Shown piece by piece: positions 10,792-20,960 of a stretch of 28,357 nt of DNA. The position numbers and the translations under genes were made by a program. The notes beneath the pieces were generated by a model. It saw only the letters and a list, made by a program, of their open reading frames with translations, did no database searches and was not told where the DNA came from. Within the stretch, counting starts at the first letter, position 1. Each line of letters opens with the position of its first letter. Origin of the DNA: Silene noctiflora (Eukaryota; Streptophyta; Magnoliopsida; Caryophyllales; Caryophyllaceae); assembly GCA_009801015.1 (NCBI GenBank), contig VHZZ01018472.1, positions 15,418 to 43,774 of the forward strand, given 5' to 3'.

Positions 10792-11399
10792 TTACTAACA
10801 AATGAAAAGGTCTTATAGCATAATTAAACCAAGTTTTACATATGAAAATCAAAATTTGGGCATGAACATCCTATATTTCGAAATTTTTGGACGAAATTTT
10901 TGGACGAACTTTTGACAACTTTACCAAATACAATGCAAGATCCAACATTAACAACAAAGGTTAGGCCCTTGTTGTTCAACTAAACCAAACAACAAACACA
11001 AAAAACACATTATGGACTCAAGAACACAAATTTTCGAAATATTCAACTTAGGGTAAAATTTCAACATGAAAATTTGATATTTAACAAAAATAATGATTTA
11101 CAAGGTCCATTACTACCATGAATTAAGTAAAAACATGCAAACAATACACAAAAGTTGATGAAATTGGTGTAGATCTAAACAAAAATTAAATTGGGCAAAA
11201 CATAAGAAGGATGAATAACTCACATTGTTAAATTAGTAAGAATTAATACAGCAAGATTCGTGTGTTTAAGCAACAAATGAAGAGAATGGAGTGTTGGAAA
11301 TATTTTTGGAGGAATTCAGGAGTTGAAAGTATGACGAAAATTGAAGAAATGAAGAAGATAAGGTGGAGTAAAAAGGATATTTTACTCGATTTTTTTGCA
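10792..11399 (-). other. E1 leader continued, no gene
   Basis: AT-rich DNA with no credible ORF. It includes a small perfect tandem duplication, GAAATTTTTGGACG twice, at about 10878-10906. By position it belongs to the E1 5' leader, between the Helitron and the palindrome array. Confidence 0.35.
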
Positions 11400-11402
11400 G
11401 CC

Positions 11403-11600
11403 GGTGTAACTCACTCGGTCGGGTGCTGAGTCCACTCAGTCGTCTATTGGTTCCACTTGGTCGAGTGAGCGAGTTCACTTAGTCGATTGCCCAATTTCCA
11501 GAAATTTTTTCAGATTCTGGATTTTGGTCAACTCGGTCGAGTGTACTGTACTCGGCCTAGTCTTGACTCGCACTCGTTTGAGTGACTCCATACGGTTAGA
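11403..11600. repeat. ACTCGGTCGAGT palindrome array in the E1 leader
   Basis: A run of degenerate and perfect copies of the 12-bp palindrome ACTCG-N2-CGAGT, for example ACTCGGTCGAGT at about 11529-11540 and CACTTGGTCGAGTG near 11455. Units are spaced by roughly 15-30 nt. Similar arrays occur at 13711, 14557, 17820, 22885 and 24590. All lie in LTRs or untranslated parts of chromovirus-like elements. Confidence 0.75.
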
Positions 11601-12182
11601 GGTTTTTGATCAAACTCGCATGATGGTATCCCTGCATCAAAAGAAAAGGTTTGGGGGTACACCGGCTACCGGTGGCTCCCCCCGAGTTAGTTCATACGCC
11701 AACCCACTTACCGATGTTGGCATATTATCCTCATACTCGCGATTACTCCGACTACACCAACTATCATCACTAATCATATTCTATAGATAATTCTAACGAA
11801 GCCAAAACACGAATACTTATAAAAGCCACATAGAGGGACTATTTTCCCTCACATCAATACGTTATAATCATTTTCTAAACAAGCTACATGCATAATTTTA
11901 CCCATACAAATTTCACATTCTATCATACATCTCAGAACGATCACATCACGTGAAAGATTCTCTCAACACTCACAACACATATGCAAGCATATATCGTTTC
12001 ATATAGCATTCATTCCTACTTATAAACACCCACATAGTAACCAACCGAGACAATAAGAACTAGTTTTGACACGAGGCCGCCTACTCATGCAAAACCGATC
12101 TCCCATTGTAAACAAGTCTAGTTCATTTTATTAGACACACCTAGGTTCATTTTGGTTCGTTGGTTTAGGTTCCAAAATCGTC
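11601..12182 (-). other. E1 5' leader next to the primer-binding site
   Basis: Non-coding sequence between the PBS and the palindrome array. Part of it (about 12065-12100, minus-strand CGGCCTCGTGTCAAAAC) resembles the corresponding leader of the Tekay element at about 23380-23400 (GGCGCGGTGTCAAGG). This supports a leader of chromovirus type. Confidence 0.45.
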
Positions 12183-12193
12183 GCTCTGATCCA
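12183..12193 (-). other. Primer-binding site, initiator tRNA-Met type
   Basis: The minus strand reads LTR end GTTACA, three bases AAG, then TGGATCAGAGC. This matches the plant initiator-Met PBS TGGTATCAGAGC except for one missing T. It primes minus-strand cDNA synthesis and fixes LTR A as a 5' LTR on the minus strand, with the element body to the left. Confidence 0.75.
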
Positions 12194-12196
12194 CTT

Positions 12197-12544
12197 TGTA
12201 ACGCCCCCTTCTTACCCAGGCAAAGTAATACGAGATTGCTACCATCTCGGTTTCCCGAGGAAATGAAATCGAAATTACGTGTAAGAAACGTGTAATATAA
12301 ATGACAGTTGAGTGATTATATACATGATAAATCAATACAAAAGTGAACTATATGACATACAACTCATCTAACGACTACATTATCTATGTAACTCAACTCC
12401 AAGGCTTGAAGCTTGTCCCGTCTCCCGCGTAACGATCAAGTACAACCTGTATGCAAACTGCTCCCCATATGATCGTAAATATCATATGGATCAACCACCC
12501 CAGAAATAGGTGACAATTTACACATCCAACACACGGTCAGTTTC
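12197..12544 (-). repeat. LTR A, 5' LTR of E1 (partial)
   Basis: Starts TGTAACGCCC next to the PBS and is cut at 12544 by LTR B. Related to LTR D (15406): both begin TGTAACRC..CTTCTTACC, share the U5 hairpin (12246-12259) and the perfect inverted repeat CCATATGAT-N7-ATCATATGG (12465-12489 here). Similarity elsewhere is moderate, so A and D are related families, not the same copy age. Confidence 0.7.
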
Positions 12545-13853
12545 TGTAACACCCCACTTACCAGGGAGCCTTAACAAGACATTCCCTAGAAAGTAAAGGA
12601 GTTACTATCTCGGTTACCCGCGATAAGTATAGCAAATAGACAATGACATAACATTTAATAAACTCTTTTACAACGTACAACGGAAAACCAAAAGATAAAC
12701 AACTATGTTATACATGTGAGGTGCAACTGGTGAAACTACTATCGTCTCACTACCATCACGATGTCACGTGATCTCCCTGTCCCAGCAGTTACATCCTATC
12801 ATCAATCAACCACAAGCACCTGAAAATTCTATCTGCTCACCATTTGCCAGCAACATCAAATGGATCACCACAGACACAAAAAACAAGAAGAAACACCACA
12901 ACACACCACACAAGGTCAATAACAGTAATAATTAAAGTACATAATAAGAGTTTCATGAGCATACAATGAACAGATACCGACACACCTCCTCGATACAAGC
13001 TCTATTGTCACACACCTCAACCAAAACCCGGTTCCCATCGCAACAGGTAACCTACACCGCCAGTGATAGACTGCGGACTTGTCACCTTAAACCTCGCTCA
13101 TTGCAACGAGCGAACCCAGATCATTAATGTGCACATACACCTTGTGACGGGAACCATAAGGGGCGAACATGGGGGTGAAGAACATATCCCGACGATGGCT
13201 CCACAATCAACGCTGACAAACCACCCGTACACCGTCACACCATAACCACCACATGACAATCGTATTCACACAATAATATTTCCACGGTAACACTACCACA
13301 AGGACAACAAATCAATCAGACAGTAACTTAAAACTGAGTATGGAAACCCTACCTTTTCGCTACTCTATGAAAATTCATCAATCACATCATGCCTAGCAAA
13401 AATCCACATCATTTCCTATAACAACGATTATGTCTTATCACAATGCTATTAAGAGTGACTGAAAAATTACCGAACATCCACACACTTGCCTTGAAGAAAA
13501 ATTAGATGCCGACGACGGCGTCGACTCCACGAGGTGACTCCCAGCATAAGCTATCACCCTCCCCGGCTAATGTTCATGGCTAAGTCACGATTGAGGTAGC
13601 AAAAGATGGGAGGATTGAGAGAGAGAGAATTAGGTTTAGAAATGACAAAACATATGGCGGAAATGATTTAAGTCATGACCTTCGCGTGATAATATAACAC
13701 GTTGTCAGACGCGTACTCGATCTCGGCTGAGTGACCCTTACTAGACCGAGTATCTCCTCGAGAACATAATATAACTCTCTCTTCCATCTCTTACTAAGGG
13801 TCTCCCATGGTCAATAGGTCAGTCAACGGGTTCCTAATAAGGCGAGTATTATA
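12545..13853 (-). repeat. LTR B, 3' LTR of another chromovirus
   Basis: TGTAACACCC at 12545 to ...GTATTATA at 13853, about 1.3 kb. On the minus strand a polypurine tract directly precedes its start (13854 on), so it is a 3' LTR whose body lay to the right. It carries the U5 hairpin (12611-12620), a 13-mer TTAATGTGCACAT (13124-13136) shared with the Tekay LTR, and a short degenerate palindrome array (13711-13775). It interrupts LTR A. ORFs inside it have no coding character. Confidence 0.7.
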
Positions 13854-13868
13854 TTCTTCCCCCCTTAA
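13854..13868 (-). other. Polypurine tract of the LTR B element
   Basis: The minus strand reads TTTTAAGGGGGGAAGAA immediately before the LTR start TATAATACTC. A purine-rich run in this position primes plus-strand DNA synthesis. Comparable tracts precede the Tekay LTR (18031-18044) and lie at 14141-14153. Confidence 0.65.
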
Positions 13869-13872
13869 AAGA

Positions 13873-13890
13873 AACTTCATCCCCGAAGTT
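13873..13890 (-). repeat. PPT-proximal hairpin, copy 1
   Basis: Minus strand AACTTCGGGGATGAAGTT: a 7-bp stem with loop GGGA, the innermost pair being a G-U wobble in RNA. The same hairpin, with C in place of that T, precedes two other polypurine tracts at the same distance (14154-14171 and 18050-18067). Confidence 0.7.
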
Positions 13891-14140
13891 CATCCCACAC
13901 GCCAACCACAACATGACAAGACATTCAAACTGTCACGCGGTACGCAACACAATTGTCAGCTCCTGGAAACATCTATATATTACTAAGTTATTATGTCATC
14001 ATCAAAACAATTATCAACCAACGTTGTCTAAAAACTACATCATTGACGTGCTCTTAGCAAAGCCAATAAGTAAACAAATATTAAAACGATTAATAGCGAT
14101 CCTTATTTTAAAGAAATTTTATTATCGCGATGTTATCTAC
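13891..14140 (-). other. Junction region: 3' UTR remnant and possible 3' LTR stub of E2, no gene
   Basis: About 250 bases between two polypurine-tract/hairpin modules, with no coding signal. The part next to 13890 resembles the 3' UTR before the second module (both read CATGTTGT...GGGA..AACTTCGGGG on the minus strand). The part ending at 14140 reads TAACATCGCGATAAT on the minus strand, which could be a worn LTR start. Confidence 0.3.
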
Positions 14141-14171
14141 CCCTCTTAAAAGGAACTTCGTCCCCGAAGTT
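14141..14171 (-). other. Polypurine tract and PPT hairpin of E2
   Basis: The minus strand shows the perfect hairpin AACTTCGGGGACGAAGTT (14154-14171), then CCTTTTAAGAGGGGTAGA and TAACATC. It matches the modules at 13854-13890 and 18031-18067. By position it is the 3' end of the internal region of E2. Confidence 0.6.
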
Positions 14172-14877
14172 TACTTCCCAAGGCTAATCAAAACAACATG
14201 AACGCAAGCAAAGCACTTTACCTAGAACATAAAACTACACACCAACACGACCCGATGCAAGTCTGCTCAGTGTACTGAAACATATAACATGAGGTCTAGT
14301 ATACAAGCACAGAAAGATATATGACGACTGATATATGCAAAAATATTATCACCCTATCAAAGTGTTTCTATCCCCACCAATAGTATTCCACATACAACTC
14401 TAGTTCCGACCATAACACCAAACTGTGACCAAACCACCATGCAAAACATACCATCTGAGCCTTGGGCCCATACATATCCCCCGAAGGGAAACAATCTCAA
14501 AACTCGACAAACCAGACAAACGGATATAGAAACAATGAACATAAATTATGACACCATTCTAGAGTACTCAGTCAAGTAACAGTAAGTACTCGTCCGAGTA
14601 TCTCGTATTCGGTCGAGTAACCAGTACTCGGTCGAGTACTTGAGGAAGAATGTTATTCCCATCAATTTCATCATGAAACTTCAACTTTTACCTCCGAGAT
14701 CGGTTCTAAAAATCGAATGTCACAAAGCATCGTGTCTCAAGCATGGCGTAGTCTACAACAATATAAAGTCTTGGCCTTATGGTCGGGTTACACAATAAAA
14801 GCATCCAAATGTCGAAAAGAAAGAGTCCAACCAAATCCACAAAAAATATAACTAAAACAAACGACAATACAACAATC
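14172..14877 (-). other. E2 3' untranslated region with palindrome array
   Basis: Non-coding sequence downstream of the E2 stop codon. It contains an ACTCG-N2-CGAGT array at 14557-14645 (perfect copies near 14625; variants such as ACTCGTCCGAGT). Small ORFs here (for example 14357-14542) show no family signature. Confidence 0.5.
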
Positions 14878-15405
14878 TCATGAGTCTAAGCCCTCGTCCC
14901 CGGCCATGTCATCACCACATGCACCCGACGTCTTAGCTCCCTGATATGCTCTTGTAGCGGCACCCCCACCAACCCATCTTCCTTCCGCATCCAGCTGACT
15001 ACCGTAGTTAGATCCCCATGGCCCTTCAAGACAACCGTACCCGTAGCTCCTGAGGTCCCTCCATGTTGCTCGGTCCACCTCGTAGCTATTGAAAACTCCA
15101 CTGTCGTCCCCCGCTCCTGTCCACCACACTGGCTGAGCAAGATGGATCCCCACATTCTGATGATGTGCCTTCTCGTTCATGTTCCTCAGCACTAGAGCGG
15201 TGGACACTCTCTCGCTGAGCTCTCTAACCTGCATCCTAGGGTAGTAGACCGTAGGATAAGACGGGTACTAGTACGAAGAAAAGCTTGGCGGCGGGTAAGG
15301 TGTCTCGATCTCCAATTCTCCAGTACCCCTCGCTCCCCTAGCCTCTCTAGTTGTCGGGACAGCCTTCTGACTGCCAGAAGGTATCACCGGCTGAGGCAAA
15401 TCCTC
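14878..15405 (-). pseudogene. E2 Athila-ORF1-like gag gene, C-terminal part
   Basis: Reading leftwards from the LTR D border: LPQPVIPSGSQK, a Pro/Tyr-rich stretch (YPPPSFSSY, one in-frame stop, YPSYPTVYYPR), then MQVRELSERVSTALVLRN, WWTGAGDDSG and a Gly-rich end; stop at 14878-14880. It is the tail of the gene whose N-terminal part lies at 25524-26557. Removing LTR D and one copy of its 5-bp duplication leaves one frame running from ...IPSEILED into LPQPV. The E1 tail has the matching LPRPPTQRY. Tail function is unknown. Confidence 0.7.
15401..15405. repeat. Left target-site duplication of LTR D (TCCTC)
   Basis: TCCTC directly precedes the LTR D terminus TGTAAC. The same five bases follow its other terminus (TATTACA) at 25524-25528. 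Five bases is the usual Ty3/gypsy duplication length. Confidence 0.85.
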
Positions 15406-16681
15406 TGTAACACTACCTTCTTACCTGGTCAAGGTAATGGGAGGATGTTATCATTTCGGTTTCCCGAGGCGGTGAATCGGAGATACAATCAAGAAACATT
15501 TTTTAAAAATAACATATTCATTGATTTACAAACCATAAAACGAATGATAATTGTGAACTATACACATTACAATCGGCTACCATCTATGTCATCTATCCTA
15601 CGCTGCTCGACTCCGAGTCCAAAGCGCGGCCAAAATCCCGATCACGTCAACAAACAAAACCTGTACTCAACCTTCTCGCCATATGATCGGAAATATCATA
15701 TGGATAAAAATAGGCCACTCCAAAAATAGGTGAAAATTACACAACTAAAAAAACACACAACCAGCCGGTGACGTCAACGCAGCACCGCCCATAAAAAAAG
15801 CCTGACCGCAGCACGTATAAAGGTACTCCGGACACACCGGTGGTAACGGGCCCAAGAGCGACTCGAATTCCCTTCCAGAACGTGACTCAACCTCACGTGT
15901 CCCTCAGTAACTCAAGCCATTAATGTTCACATCCCCCTCGGAGTAGGAAGCTCCGATAGGCGACCCGACCGTGAGACAGTCTCCCAACCGCCTCACTTCT
16001 CCAAAAGAACAAGTAACACAACCGTAACACCGCCAACAACCTCCACAAATTCATATAACGAGATATGGATGACAAACACAATAAATGGAAGATGCCATAC
16101 AACATGCCAATTACTGACTCATCATGATACACGGTCCCATTTGCGATATGAATATCAATTCCTCATTATTGCCAAGATCATGTTATAATAATGTATTTCT
16201 AATAACATATGAATTCACGATAAACATGTTATAATGCAATGACATTCCATAACGACTCACATCACCATCCAAGTATATTGAAACCGAATAGGATTAACCT
16301 AGCTTTTAGCAATCCCGTCAAATAAACAAGAATGAGTACAAATACGCTCCTCCACGCAATTGGCACATAATTACGATAATAAAATATAATTACTAACTAA
16401 AATAATAAAATTAAATACGATTATATAATTTAGTATAATTGAATTCAAATCCCGACTCATTAACACCCAAACTCCCTCCACTTCCACGGTGACCACCACC
16501 TACACTACCACCTGTCGCTGCCACCGTGGGCCACCACCACCAGCCACGGTGGTGCACGGCGAGGCACCCACACCGCGGCAAGTACGATAACCCAACCCAT
16601 AACAACAAAACACCACTAGCACCCACCGACCCTAGCCACCAATGGCCGGCGTCAACCACCACCGGCCACCCCAGCCACCAT
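15406..16681 (-). repeat. Solo LTR D, left part
   Basis: Begins TGTAACACTACC and continues through a U5 hairpin (15456-15467), the inverted repeat CCATATGAT-N7-ATCATATGG (15679-15703), the module TTAATGTTCACAT (15920-15932), AT-rich DNA (16130-16420) and GC-rich CCACCACC-type DNA (16440-16676). It is split at 16681/16682 by the Tekay element and resumes at 24802. No PBS, PPT or gene lies between its ends apart from the Tekay insertion, so it is a solo LTR of about 2.0 kb. ORFs in the GC-rich part are composition artefacts. Confidence 0.75.
16677..16681. repeat. Left target-site duplication of the Tekay element (ACCAT)
   Basis: ACCAT immediately before TGTAACACCCCC. The same bases follow the other LTR end at 24797-24801. 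The uninterrupted site (ACCAT once, then ACGCCGCCA) is present in the related LTR copy at 27777-27781. Confidence 0.9.
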
Positions 16682-17241
16682 TGTAACACCCCCATACTCC
16701 AAGGCACCTAACCAAGGACAAATTCCGAATATAGGGATGCTACCATCTCGGTTATCCATAATGAAACAAATATAAAGTTTAACTTATTAAAAGGTTACAA
16801 CTGAAAAACGTGTCAATACAAAACCAAACCAAAAATCCAACTGTGATATCAAAACTAGCATATGGGGAAGCTAAGACGACAAAAATGGTGATGACACTGC
16901 CCCTGCCAAGCCCGAATCAACAGTAACCATGGATATCATTATCACCTGCTAAGACAACTACTCACCATCCACGAATGGATCACCACAGTTTTGAAAATAA
17001 ACACGGGGTTAGTAAACTGCACAATAATATACAATATAATGCATAAACCAAACATCCAAAACAACCAGTAACCTCCATCTCCCATCTCCATTACAACCAA
17101 TAACTGACTACACACTAAGGTGTGTAGCCCTGCCAGTGGGGACTGAAGCCTTGCCACCAAAATCCCCGCTCACGCATGAGCGAACCGAGTTCCTTAATGT
17201 GCACATCCCTCCGCGCCGAGAGAACGCAAGTGGCGAACAAT

Positions 17242-17257
17242 GGGGGGGGGGGGGGGG
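17242..17257 (+). repeat. G16 homopolymer in the Tekay 3' LTR
   Basis: Sixteen consecutive G residues. The partner LTR has six at 24024-24029 and LTR B has five at the matching place, so the tract expanded in this copy or the length is a sequencing or assembly error. Confidence 0.85.
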
Positions 17258-17819
17258 AGGTGGTGAGACCATCTTTCGCAATGGCTCACAAACTAAACAA
17301 CTCCAACACTAACAACCACCACCATCCACAACATACAACAACCATAACATATACATATCATAACCAGTACAAAGATCGTCACATTAATCATACACTATTC
17401 CACAGGCAACTGAGTACTGAAACCCTACCTGATAATCAATCCGGCAACACATAGCAAGGAAATAAAAAAGTCTCTTCTACGAAATCTCCTTCTCTAAACA
17501 TAATCAATCAATCAACAAATGCCTAAAAGTAATCGAATATTAAAAACCTCTAATTACTCTAATTAGGGTTTTATACAATTGCCCCATAAACCATAAAAGA
17601 ACTAGATCGATAACTTACCCAATTGATTATAAGAACAAAGATGAAAAGATCCCCAAAAACGATCAAATAAAGCCTTAGATTGATATAAAATAAGACTGAG
17701 CAGTTCCTACGTCGCTTTGAGTGTAAAAGTTTCTTGAGAAAATTTGTTAGAATAAAAGATAAATGATTAATACATCACGTTTTATTTTATATCAATCGCG
17801 CAAAAACCAGAAACGGACC

Positions 17820-18005
17820 GGACCCTCGGTCGAGTACGAGTCACTCGACCGAGTAACCCGCACTCGACCGAGTGAGAGACACTCGATCGAGTATGCCTAA
17901 CTCTACCGACTGCTACGCACTCGTCCGAGTCCTCAACGATTAGAACATTGACATCATCCCAGACTGGATACTCGGTCGAGTAGTCCTCACTCGGTCGAGT
18001 ATCCT
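17820..18005. repeat. ACTCG-N2-CGAGT palindrome array in the 3' LTR
   Basis: About seven or eight units in both orientations of the spacer (ACTCGGTCGAGT, ACTCGACCGAGT, ACTCGATCGAGT, ACTCGTCCGAGT), about 15-40 nt apart. It ends about 25 nt before the LTR edge, that is, in U3 of the minus-strand element. The same array is at 24590-24780 in the 5' LTR. Confidence 0.85.
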
Positions 18006-18030
18006 GAGGTCAAAAAATCGGTGTATTACA

Positions 18031-18067
18031 GTCTTTCCTCCTTAACGCGAACTTCGTCCCCGAAGTT
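18031..18067 (-). other. Tekay polypurine tract and PPT-proximal hairpin
   Basis: Minus strand: perfect hairpin AACTTCG-GGGA-CGAAGTT (18050-18067), then CGCGTTAAGGAGGAAAGAC and the LTR start TGTAATACACC. The purine run primes plus-strand synthesis. The hairpin is shared with two other elements in this window. Confidence 0.8.
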
Positions 18068-18196
18068 CAAACCCATATCTAATACAAATGACATAAAGAA
18101 CGTCCCAACGCTAAACATACTCAAACCATAAACAAAAGAACTCGAACACATAAGAAAACTGACTCAAAACCGTCTCAAAACGCATGCGATCATCTC

Positions 18197-18620
18197 CTAC
18201 CCCCTAAAAAGAACAAGGTTACGTCCCCGTAACCAACATACCTGATAAAAAAGGTGAGGATACCGCTCCTTCATATTTTCCTCTGCTTCCCATTTTGCTT
18301 CTTCAACATTATGATTGGTCCACAACAGTTTCAGCAACACGACCTCCCCATTTCTTGTCTTTGTCACCTTACGATCCAAGATTTCTTTTGGCACCTCCAA
18401 ATACGTTAAAAACTCATCCAGCTTGTTCTCATCCTCTAGCACATGAGAAGGATCACTCACGTACTTCCATAGCTGGGACACAAGGAACACATTATGCACT
18501 CGATCCAAGGCTGGTTGCAACGCCAACCGATAAGCTACCTCCCCTATCCGATCCAAAATCTCAAAAGGACCTATAAACTTCTTACCCAGCTTACCACCTA
18601 ACGCTCCGCATAGGTGATAC
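18197..18620 (-). pseudogene. Tekay integrase C-terminus (GPY/F) and chromodomain
   Basis: Reading leftwards: GKKFIGPFEILDRIGEVAYRL (GPY/F module of chromovirus integrases), VHNVFLVSQLWKYV, then a chromodomain-like segment PKEILDRKVTKTRNGEVV, WTNHNVEEAKWEAEENM and KERYPHLF, with a C-terminal extension to the stop at 18197. The chromodomain is thought to direct insertion toward marked heterochromatin. The frame is separated from the integrase core at 18905 by a worn stretch (18621-18904) in which [20 protein letters not shown] can still be read in pieces. Confidence 0.88.
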
Positions 18621-18904
18621 CTTTAGAAGAACCTTGTCACCCACATGAAACTCGATGTCCGACAATGCAAATCGGCATAGCTCTTTTGCCGATCTTGAGC
18701 TTCTTTCATCTTTTGTCTAATTACCCGAACCTGTTCGATCATATGTTGCACCATCTGTGGTCCTAAAACCACAGCCTCAGCACTATCGTCCCAACACATA
18801 GGACTTCAGCATCTCCTCCCATATTGAGCCTCAAACGGTGCCATCCCGATACTGGTGTGGAAACTGTTATTATAAGAAAACTCGATCAAGTCCAATCTAT
18901 CCTC

Positions 18905-20215
18905 TCAGCTGCCCCCAAAATCCATAACACAAGCTCTTAGCATATCCTCCAAGGTCTTAATAGTCCGCTCAGTTTGCCAATCTGTTGAATGATGAAAAGT
19001 TGTACTCATCTTCAGTGTAGTACCCATCATCTCTTGCAGCTCTTGCCAAAATTCAAATATGAACCTTGCATCTCGATCCGACACAATGTCTTTAGGTTCA
19101 CCATGTAACCGAACCACATTCTTCCTATATCCATTGGCTAACTGTAGCTTGCTCCAAGTATCTTTCTTTGGAATGTCATGAGCCGACTTCGTCAGTCGAT
19201 CCACAATCACCCAAATCATTTTGTTGCCCTGCTGAGTCCTTGGCAACCCCACAATGAAATCCATAGAGATAGATTCCCACTTCCACTCAGGTACCTCAAG
19301 TGACTGAATATTACCTTGCGGTCGTCGCTGCTCCCCTTTCACCCTCTGACAGGTCAAACATCTAGCCACAAACTCTGCAGTTTCCCGTTTCATCCCAGGC
19401 CACAAAAAAGTCGTTTTCAGATCCCTGTAAAGTTTATCGCCATCTTGATGCACTGAATAAGGAGTGCAGTGAGCCTCAGTCATGATCATCTTTTGTAGTT
19501 CTACATCATTAGGTACACACCATCTCCCATCAAAATGAACACTCTCATCCGAATGCACAGAAAACCTCAAAACGGTCCCTTTTTCCACTCCATCTCTCCA
19601 CTCCCGGATATTAGGATCATTATCTTGCTTACTCTTGATTTCCTCATAAAGCTCAAGTTCCACTGTCAAGTCTCCAAGAGCATCCCCCTTCCGAATCATG
19701 TGAATCCCTATCTCCTTTACTTCATCCTTAAGTCGCATAAGTGGCATGGCTGTAGATAAGGAATGCACACTCTTCCGACTCAAAGCGTCAACAATAATGT
19801 TAGATTTACCCTCGTGATACATTATCTCCATATCATAGTCCCCAATCATCTCCATCCATCTTCTCTGACGCATATTCCCATCGTTTTGGGTGGAGATGTA
19901 CTTCAAACTTTTATAATCTGAAAACACCTTACAGGTAGCTCCATAGAGGTAGTGTCTCCAAATCCTTAAAGCGAAAACCACAGCACCCAACTCAACATCA
20001 TGAGTAGGATAGTTCTCCTCATAGGTCTTTAGTTGTCTTGAAGCATAAGAAATTACCTTCCCATTCTGCATCAGCACACAACCGAACCCATTCTTTGAAG
20101 CATCCGTGAAAACCTCAAAATTCTCACTCCCTTCTGGCAAAGCTAAGATAGGAGCTGTAGTCAAACGCTCCTTTAAGGTTTGGAACGCCGTCTCACAAAT
20201 CTCATCCCAGCAAAA
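18905..20215 (-). pseudogene. Tekay RNase H and integrase core
   Basis: RNase H comes first: FEVFTDASKNGFGCVL (Asp), DVELGAVVFALRIWRHYLYG (Glu), FSDYKSLKYI (Asp) and VDALSRK (Asp), all four acidic residues present. The integrase then has its HHCC finger (AHCTPYSVHQDGDKLYRDL...CLTCQRVK), SMDFIVGLPR (Asp), VSDRDARF (Asp) and QTERTIKTLEDMLRAC (Glu). The only break at its start is a TAG at about 20216, which separates it from the RT frame. This is the best-preserved part of the element. Confidence 0.92.
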
Positions 20216-20960
20216 CTAGTTCTCTTTCCTCATCAAGGCTGTCATAAGTTGAGCTATCTTCGAGAAATCCTTTACGAACCTCCTGTAATACCCGGCTAGA
20301 CCCAAGAAACTTTGTACCTCAGCCACATTCTTTGGTGCTTCCCAGTTAGACACCGCCTTAATCTTTGTAGGATCTACCGAAACCCTACCTTTAGAGATTA
20401 CAAGGCCCAGAAAGGCCACTTTCTCGAGCCAAAACTCACACTTGGACAACTTTCCATACAACGGGTTATCGCGTAAAGTTTGCAATACCAGTCTCAGATG
20501 TTCCTCTTGCTTCTCTCTTGCCTTAGAATAGACTAGGATATCATCGATGAAAACCACCACAAACCGATCCAAGAACTGACTGAAAACCAGGTTCATCAAG
20601 TCTATGAAAACTGCAGGTGCATTAGTCAACCCGAACGACATCACCACATACTAGTAGTGACCATACCTCGAACGAAAGGGTGTCTTTGGTATATCCTCCT
20701 CCCGGGTCCTCAGCTGATGGTACCCCGACCTCAGATCAATCTTAGAAAAGACTCCAGCCCCACTCAAATGGTAAAAATATCATTAATCCTCGGTAACGGA
20801 TACCCGTTCTTCACCGTCACATGGTTCAGCTCTCTGTAGTCGATGCACAAACTCAAAATACCATCTTTCTTTTTCACGAATAGAATTGGATCACCCCAAG
20901 GCGATACATTAGGTCTAATGTAACCCTTCTCGATCAAGTCATCCAATTGCTTCTTTAACT
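20216..20960 (-). pseudogene. Tekay reverse transcriptase (broken)
   Basis: RT motifs run leftwards: [40 protein letters not shown], then a frame change near 20770, [18 protein letters not shown] (first catalytic Asp), a stop in the RYGHY region (about 20653), [17 protein letters not shown] and the catalytic [12 protein letters not shown] at about 20540-20560, followed by [16 protein letters not shown]. Both Asp of the active-site box are present. Copying of the element RNA was its role. Confidence 0.9.

Larger units (their letters stand above)
16682..18030 (-). repeat. 3' LTR of the Tekay element
   Basis: TGTAACACCC...GGTGTATTACA, 1349 bp. It pairs with the 5' LTR at about 23440-24796; I counted roughly 15 differences in about 190 aligned bases from 16801, so the insertion is old. 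Relative to the 5' LTR it lacks 24 bp after 16756, which removes one arm of the U5 hairpin, and carries a G16 run (17242-17257) where the other has G6. The U3 end (17820-18005) holds an ACTCG-N2-CGAGT array. Confidence 0.9.

Noticed and set aside
12183..12193. Possible tRNA gene at the tRNA-like sequence
   Set aside because: Only the 3' end of initiator tRNA-Met is matched, directly inside an LTR border; it is a primer-binding site, not a gene.
14357..14542. Small minus-strand ORF of 61 codons in the E2 3' UTR
   Set aside because: No recognisable motif, no homologue in the matching part of E1, and a position between the E2 stop and its polypurine tract.
16411..16711. Open frames in the GC-rich CCACCACC region on both strands (also 27644-27826)
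   Set aside because: Low-complexity sequence inside LTR D; no family signature, and the frame is not kept between the two copies.
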